Assembly: GCF_003428335.1 (NCBI RefSeq)
Contig: NZ_CP031704.1
Span: 1-64,000 of the forward strand
Length of the DNA stretch: 64,000 nt
Reading direction: 5' to 3'
Source of the DNA: Solimonas sp. K1W22B-7
GTDB taxonomy: Bacteria > Pseudomonadota > Gammaproteobacteria > Nevskiales > Nevskiaceae
The notes beneath the pieces are model-generated. The model did not search any database. It was given only the letters and a program-made list of their open reading frames with translations, and was not told the DNA's origin. Of this stretch, positions 59,305 through 64,000 are shown piece after piece. The translations under genes were made by a program, and so were the position numbers. Position 1 is the stretch's first letter, and each line of letters begins with the position of its first letter.

Positions 59305-59664
59305 TTACTCCTGGGTCTTGTTGACCAGGTCGTAGGTGATGCTCGGATTGAAGCCAACGGGCCAGTAGATCGCGGCGAGCGGCGGCCAGAAGATCGAAAC
59401 CACGCGGAAGTTCGCGCGCAGTTTGCCTTGATCGACGGTCTGTCCGTCCTTCTCGAGGCGATACGGGATGCCGCCGGTGGGGGGGATGCCCATTGCGGTC
59501 CAGAAGAACGGCGAGGTGGTGACCGTGCCCTCGCTGCTGACCTCGACCGGCTCCGGACGTTCGTAAACGTAGAGCTTGGAGCCTTCAGGGACGCGGAAAT
59601 GGCCTGTCGTGCTGCAGCCGGAGAGTACGGCGACCAGCGCCGCCAGGGTTACCATTTTTTTCAT
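59305..59664 (-). CDS. Small lipoprotein
   Basis: 119 residues with lipobox LVAVLSGCSTTG. The mature part has YVYERPEPVEVSSEGTVTTS and FRVVSIFWPPLAAIYWPVGF, the latter hydrophobic and possibly membrane-associated. Unknown function; probably an envelope protein. Confidence 0.75.
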   Translation of the reverse strand: MKKMVTLAALVAVLSGCSTTGHFRVPEGSKLYVYERPEPVEVSSEGTVTTSPFFWTAMGIPPTGGIPYRLEKDGQTVDQGKLRANFRVVSIFWPPLAAIYWPVGFNPSITYDLVNKTQE

Positions 59665-59787
59665 TTTTGCTTCCTGGGTGAGACATCGAAATGAAGTGCG
59701 CAGGGCCGCTGCGGCCGATAGGTTATCTGCATCCGTGCCGACAATCCGAGAACCTGTCGACTTTTTCCGGCGCGTCTCCGCGCGGCA

Positions 59788-60333
59788 TCAGCGGCCGCTC
59801 AGGCAGGCGTTGAGGTCGCCATTGAGCAGGTCGACCTTGGCGCGGTCCTCGATGCTGCTGCGCTGGTACTTGTCGCGGTCGGCACGGGTCGTGGCCAGTT
59901 CCTTGGCCAGGTTGCGTGCGTCGGCCGAGGAGTTGTCGCGGGCGATGCCGGCAGCGGCCAGATCCTGGCGCAGCCTGGCCAGCTCGGCGTCCTTGGCGGC
60001 GGTGGCCGGGGCTTCCTCGCTGACCTGGGCGTGGCGCTGCAGGCTGGTGATGCGTGCCTGCAGGGCGTCGCGCTGCTGGCGCAGCACTTCCACTTCCTTC
60101 TTCGCGGCATCGCGCTCGGCATTGGCGGCATCGGCGCCGGCCTGCGTGGTGTCGATCTGGTCGCGCATGCCGTTGGACAGTTCCACCGCGTCGGCCAGCT
60201 GCTGCTTGAGCTTGGCCGGGTCGTCCGTGGCCTCGAACACCGGGCCGCGCGGCGGTGCGTCCATCGGCTCCTCGGCGAAGGCCGGGCCAGCGGCGAGGAC
60301 GAGGGCGGCAAGCAGCAGGCGGGACGGGGTCAT
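59788..60333 (-). CDS. Exported coiled-coil protein
   Basis: 181 residues with a signal peptide (MTPSRLLLAALVLAAGPAFA) and a long coiled coil (NAERDAAKKEVEVLRQQRDA onward). A Cys near the end (LNACLSGR). No domain recognised. Envelope scaffolding is a guess from structure only. Confidence 0.72.
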   Translation of the reverse strand: MTPSRLLLAALVLAAGPAFAEEPMDAPPRGPVFEATDDPAKLKQQLADAVELSNGMRDQIDTTQAGADAANAERDAAKKEVEVLRQQRDALQARITSLQRHAQVSEEAPATAAKDAELARLRQDLAAAGIARDNSSADARNLAKELATTRADRDKYQRSSIEDRAKVDLLNGDLNACLSGR

Positions 60334-60399
60334 GGGAAATCCTGGGACGAATGCGGGCCGCGGAAGCGTAGCGGATGGGCGCGGGGGGCGCGACTGGGG

Positions 60400-60669
60400 C
60401 TAGGGCCTGTCATCCCTTCCCTGGTCGCTGCGACGGAGGCCGCCTGGGTGCAGGGCTATGCCCCGAAGCGCGCCGTGTACTTAATGTACATCAGCGACTC
60501 GGGGCGCCGCCCTGCGCCCAGGCGGCCCCGCCCTTCGGGTGCCCCCGTATTTGCCGCCATGCTGTGTTGCTCGTCAGTTACTTGGAACCACCAAGCGCCT
60601 TCCTCGCGTCGTGCCTGGCGGCAAATACGGGGGCATCGCAGCGACCAGGGAAAGGATGACAGGCCCTAG
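60400..60669. mobile_element. MITE-like element, copy B (270 bp, 34-bp terminal inverted repeats)
   Basis: 34-base terminal repeats, 60400-60433 and 60636-60669, match as reverse complements with one mismatch. It starts CTAGGGCCTGTCATCCC and ends GGATGACAGGCCCTAG. Inside are further inverted segments (GCCTGGGTGCAGGGC / GCCCTGCGCCCAGGC and CCCCCGTATTTGCCGCCA / TGGCGGCAAATACGGGGG). CTAG ends suggest TA target duplication and an IS5/IS427-like origin. No transposase gene is inside. Confidence 0.82.
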
Positions 60670-61403
60670 CCGCGCGACTCGCGCTGCGCCAGCTGCACCC
60701 ATTCCTTGTTCAGGCTGTTGTAGTGCTTGCCGGCGACGCGGCTCTCGTCGACCACGCGCTTGAACAGCGCGGCGGCGCGCGCCTGCTCGCCGCGGGCCTT
60801 GAGCATCAGCCCCAGGCGGCAGACCGGCTCCGGCCCCGGGTAGTAGGCGGACAGGGTCTCGTACTCGTGGATCGCTTCGTCGCGGCGCTGCAGCCCCTCC
60901 AGCGCCCGGGCGTAGAGCAGGTGGCCCTCGGCGGAACGGTGCGTGGGGTTCTTCTCCTTGAGCCGGTCCAGCGCGTCCAGGACCTGTTGCAACTCACCCA
61001 GGCCGAAGCAGGCGCGCGCCAGGCCCAGCAACAGCACCGGATCATCGGCATGGATGCCCTTGAGGCTGCGCTCGTAGAGTTCCTTGGCCTCGGCAAAGCG
61101 GCCCTTGGCCAGGCACTGGTCGGCCAGGACCATGGCGTTCTGCACCGTGTCGGCCACCGCCAGGTTCTGCGTTGCCGCCTGCAGGTGGCGGTGCGGATTG
61201 ACCGTGTCGGCCATGCGCCGGCGCGCGCTGTGCGCCGCGCGGCTGTTCTGCAGCCCGGGCAGCAGTTCCACGATGAAGTAGGCCAGCCCGCCGATCATCG
61301 GCGCGAACAGCAGGATGAACACCCAGGTGGTGTTCCGCCCGGTCTTCAGCACGTGCACGATCAGCCCGAGCTGGATGAGATAGGTGAGGATGAGGATCGG
61401 CAT
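60666..61403 (-). CDS. TPR protein with N-terminal membrane anchor
   Basis: 245 residues from ATG 61403. Two N-terminal helices (ILTYLIQLGLIVHVLKTGRN, then WVFILLFAPMIGGLAYFIVE) resemble the PLDc_N membrane module, followed by tetratricopeptide repeats (CLAKGRFAEAKELYERSLKG, LLYARALEGLQRRDEAIHEY, LMLKARGEQARAAALFKRV). Likely a membrane-tethered assembly factor. The stop is formed by the adjacent MITE end. Confidence 0.82.
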   Translation of the reverse strand: MPILILTYLIQLGLIVHVLKTGRNTTWVFILLFAPMIGGLAYFIVELLPGLQNSRAAHSARRRMADTVNPHRHLQAATQNLAVADTVQNAMVLADQCLAKGRFAEAKELYERSLKGIHADDPVLLLGLARACFGLGELQQVLDALDRLKEKNPTHRSAEGHLLYARALEGLQRRDEAIHEYETLSAYYPGPEPVCRLGLMLKARGEQARAAALFKRVVDESRVAGKHYNSLNKEWVQLAQRESRG

Positions 61404-61469
61404 GCAGGGCTCCGTCGCCAAGTCTGCTTATAGGCCGTGGCAGTTTCGCGACGCAAGCGGCCGCCGGCG

Positions 61470-62279
61470 TCAGCTGCGGCGCAGCTCTTCCACAACGCCG
61501 GCGGTCTGCGGGCGGACACCGCGCCACAGCTCGAAGCTCACCGCCGCCTGCTCCACCAGCATGCCGAGGCCGTCGGCGACCAGGGCCGCGCCCTGCGAAC
61601 GGGCCCAGGCGGCGAAAGGCGCATGCGCCGGACCGTAGCTGAGGTCGTAGCAGGCGCCGCCCGGCGCCAGCAGCTGGCCCGGCAGGCGCGGCGCGGCACC
61701 CTGGTGACCCACCGACGTGGCGTTGATCACCAGGTCGTAGAGGTCGCCCTTCAGCGAGGCGTGCGTGCGCGGCACGATGCGGCCATGAGGCTTGAACTGC
61801 TCGGCGATCTCCTCCGGCTTCCAGGGGTTGCGGCCGGACAGCACCAGCTCAGCCGGCTTTTCGTCCAGCAGCGGCTTGAGGATGCCGCGTGCGGCGCCGC
61901 CGGTGCCCAGCAGCAGCACGCGGCGGCCGGCCACGGCGAGGCCCAGGTTGCGCAGGTCCGCGATGAAACCCTCGCCGTCGCTGTTGTCGCCGCGCCAGCC
62001 GCTGTCGGTGCGCAGCAGCGTATTGACCGCGCCGGCCAGCTGCGCCCGCTCGCTGACCTGTTCGCAGAGTTTGGCCACCACCAGCTTGTGCGGCAGCGTG
62101 GCGTTGCAGCCGCGATAGCCCTCGGCATGCATCTGCGCCAGGCGTTCGGCCAGCGCCGCGGGCGCGATCTCGATGGCCTCGTAGCCCAGTTCCTGCCCGG
62201 TCTGCCGGGCGAAGCGGGCGTGGATGAGCGGCGACTTGCTGTGGCTGACGGGGAAGCCGATGACGGCGTAACGGTCCAT
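61470..62279 (-). CDS. aroE: Shikimate dehydrogenase (NADP)
   Basis: 269 residues. Reduces 3-dehydroshikimate with NADPH. The substrate motif SHSKSP (13-18), NATLPHK, NTLLRTDSGWRGDNSDGEGF and the NADP site GTGGAARGIL are all present. Together with aroB elsewhere in the window it belongs to aromatic amino acid synthesis. Confidence 0.95.
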   Translation of the reverse strand: MDRYAVIGFPVSHSKSPLIHARFARQTGQELGYEAIEIAPAALAERLAQMHAEGYRGCNATLPHKLVVAKLCEQVSERAQLAGAVNTLLRTDSGWRGDNSDGEGFIADLRNLGLAVAGRRVLLLGTGGAARGILKPLLDEKPAELVLSGRNPWKPEEIAEQFKPHGRIVPRTHASLKGDLYDLVINATSVGHQGAAPRLPGQLLAPGGACYDLSYGPAHAPFAAWARSQGAALVADGLGMLVEQAAVSFELWRGVRPQTAGVVEELRRS

Positions 62280-62473
62280 TGGGAAAAAAGCGGTACGGGC
62301 AGCGGCCAGGTGGCCGGGGGCGGCAGTTTGCCCGAACGGGCGGCACTACGGAACCATGAGGCGCGGTACGGTCGGCGGCCGCGCCGTAGGATAGGATCGC
62401 AACCAGGCGATTGGCACAACCCTCCATCAACAAGACCTTTCCGGCGGCTACCGCCACCGGTGACGCAAGCCGC

Positions 62474-64000
62474 ATGAGCGATCCATCCCGAACCGCTGTC
62501 GAACCGAGCAGTCCCGGCCCAGGCAAGGCCGGTGTGCTGCCGGAAGGCACGCGCCTGATGGAATACGAGATCCGCCGCGTGCTGGGCAAGCCCGGTGGCT
62601 TCGGCGTGACCTACCTGGCGCTGGACACCAACCTCGACCACGAGGTGGCGATCAAGGAATACCTGCCGCTGGAGTTCGCGCTGCGCATGTTCGACGGCAG
62701 CATCGCGGTGCGCTCCGAGGAGGACGCCGCGGCCTTCGAATGGGGGCGCCGCTGCTTCCTCAACGAGGCGCGGCTGCTGGCGCGCTTCAACCACCCCAAC
62801 GTGGTGCAGGTGCACCGGCTGTTCGAGGCCCACGGCACCGCCTACATCGTCATGGACTATGTCCGCGGCCGCTCCCTGGCCGAGGAGCTGCACGGCACGG
62901 CCATCGCCGGGCAGGCGCGCCTCGAGGCCCTGCTGCTGCCGCTGCTGGACGGCCTGGAAACCGTGCACGCCGCCGGCGTGCTGCACCGCGACCTCAAGCC
63001 CCAGAACATCGTGCTGCGCCAGGACGGCACGCCGGTGCTGATCGACTTCGGCGCCGCGCGCGGCGAGCTGGGCAGCCACAGCCGCTCGCTGCTCAATGTG
63101 CTGACCGCCGGCTACGCGCCCATCGAGCAATACTCGCAGCAGGGCAACCAGGGTCCCTGGAGCGACATCTACGCCATGGGCGCCGTGCTCCATCGCGCGC
63201 TCACCGGGCGCAAGCCGCCGGACGCGGTCGACCGCCTCGGCGAAGACCCGCTGCAGCCGCTGGAGAGCCAGGTCGGCGGCGACTTCGACGCCAACTTCCT
63301 GCGTGCGATCGACTGGTCGCTGCGCGTGCCGATCGCCGCGCGCCCGCAGAACATCGCCGACTGGCGCCGTGCGCTGACCGGCCAGACCCTGGTCGCGCCA
63401 CCGCCTGCGGCCTCGCCCAACCAGGCTTCGTCGTCGCTGGACCTGGACGTGAGCCTGGACCCGACCTCGGCGCTGGAGGATCCGGACGCTGCCGAACGCA
63501 CGCAGCCGCTGGCGCCGGAGAAGCCTGTGCGGGTGCCGGCGCAGGCGCTGCTGCCGCAGGAGCCGCGGAGCTGGCTGCCGCGCGCGGCGATCGCCGCCGG
63601 AGCGGTGATCGTGCTGCTGCTGGCGGGCTGGTACTTCGGATCGACCGCCACGCCGCCGTCACCGGAGCCCGCCGTGGAAGAGGCCGCCGCGACAGGCACG
63701 CAGCCGGAGCAGGCCTCCCCGCAGAGCGCTGAAACGGTACTGCTGCCGGAGCCGGAGCCTCCCCCTGTCGCCCTGCCGGACGAACCGGCCCCGGGTTTCG
63801 CCCCGGCCAGGGCCCGCGCCGCGCCGCCGACCCCGGTTACGGTCACGGCGAAGTCCAGAACGCCCGCGGCTGCGCCGCTCGCCAGCCACCCGCCGCCGTC
63901 CCCGGAACTCACCGACATGCTGCCGCCGCTGAACTACGTGCGGCAGCAGGCCGGCGTGTCGGCACTGAACTGGGCGCAGCCGAATGTGCGCCAGGCGCAG
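62474..64000 (+). CDS. Membrane Ser/Thr protein kinase with extracytoplasmic region (runs off window)
   Basis: At least 509 residues from ATG 62474; no stop before the window end. An N-terminal bacterial Hanks-type kinase domain has LGKPGGFGVTY (Gly loop), K61 in VAIKEYLP, H171-RDLKPQN and D191-FG. The activation segment GYAPIEQYSQQGNQGPWSDI and YAMGAVLHRALTG are typical of proteobacterial members. A single membrane helix (AAIAAGAVIVLLLAGWYFG, about 372-390) is followed by a Pro-rich stretch. The last visible part, ELTDMLPPLNYVRQQAGVSA followed by LNWAQPNVRQAQ, resembles the start of a CAP/SCP domain; that assignment is tentative because the gene is cut. Confidence 0.85.
   Translation, partial: MSDPSRTAVEPSSPGPGKAGVLPEGTRLMEYEIRRVLGKPGGFGVTYLALDTNLDHEVAIKEYLPLEFALRMFDGSIAVRSEEDAAAFEWGRRCFLNEARLLARFNHPNVVQVHRLFEAHGTAYIVMDYVRGRSLAEELHGTAIAGQARLEALLLPLLDGLETVHAAGVLHRDLKPQNIVLRQDGTPVLIDFGAARGELGSHSRSLLNVLTAGYAPIEQYSQQGNQGPWSDIYAMGAVLHRALTGRKPPDAVDRLGEDPLQPLESQVGGDFDANFLRAIDWSLRVPIAARPQNIADWRRALTGQTLVAPPPAASPNQASSSLDLDVSLDPTSALEDPDAAERTQPLAPEKPVRVPAQALLPQEPRSWLPRAAIAAGAVIVLLLAGWYFGSTATPPSPEPAVEEAAATGTQPEQASPQSAETVLLPEPEPPPVALPDEPAPGFAPARARAAPPTPVTVTAKSRTPAAAPLASHPPPSPELTDMLPPLNYVRQQAGVSALNWAQPNVRQAQ

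Overview
The window is a GC-rich gammaproteobacterial chromosome segment that starts on the first base of dnaA, so it is most likely the numbered start of a finished chromosome. Gene order dnaA-dnaN-recF-gyrB, a DnaA-box and AT-rich stretch between dnaA and dnaN, Pseudomonas-type parS palindromes inside recF, and the gene mix (gltBD, HrpA, EutBC, OhrR-like and RDD proteins, Pseudomonas-like REP hairpins) suggest the Xanthomonadales/Nevskiales-Pseudomonas part of the Gammaproteobacteria. Genus cannot be fixed from sequence alone.

Layout. 1-7.5 kb: replication block dnaA-oriC-dnaN-recF-gyrB followed by aroB. 7.5-11.5 kb: a ParE/YefM-type toxin-antitoxin pair, a dNTP triphosphohydrolase, a repeat-rich gap, and a secreted SurE-like phosphatase with a lipoprotein. 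11.5-19 kb: glutamate synthase gltBD behind a clear sigma-70 promoter, then an EamA exporter. 18.9-22.8 kb: accessory stretch with a lux-box-like promoter, a frameshifted gene, and an AT-richer two-gene cassette (unknown protein plus SF1/UvrD-like helicase) that is the best candidate for a mobile defence-like system. 22.8-29.9 kb: Crp/Fnr regulator, secreted esterase, two related alpha/beta hydrolases, a stand-alone ODP-type metallo-beta-lactamase fold protein, an OhrR-like regulator, a GDPD-like lipoprotein and DUF1801. 29.9-35.5 kb: envelope genes of unknown role (RDD proteins, lipoproteins, DUF4019, zinc peptidase) headed by two more lux-box-like promoters. 35.5-50.9 kb: Rrf2/SDR module, Coq7-like diiron protein, serine hydrolases and PBP4, PQQ sugar dehydrogenase, M23 peptidase, PhaC-like hydrolase, PhoD phosphatase, YceH, NYN-domain protein and EutBC. 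50.9-64 kb: HrpA, CcdAB, pyrF-hemE, cupin, small envelope proteins, a TPR protein, aroE, and a Ser/Thr kinase that runs off the window end and may carry an extracytoplasmic CAP-like domain.

How it fits together. The left end is housekeeping replication with centromere-like sites embedded in recF. Three 20-bp palindromes of lux-box form (ACCTG...CAGGT), each followed at 22-23 bases by a TAGnCT -10-like hexamer, lie at 18,953, 29,901 and 34,189 and suggest a small co-regulated set in which envelope lipoproteins and RDD proteins dominate. Short mobile or repetitive DNA is abundant: two MITE-like elements with CTAG ends that supply stop codons to neighbouring genes, several REP hairpins, and a family of GGGAGAGGGTTTCTG inverted repeats, one copy of which supplies the end of EutC.
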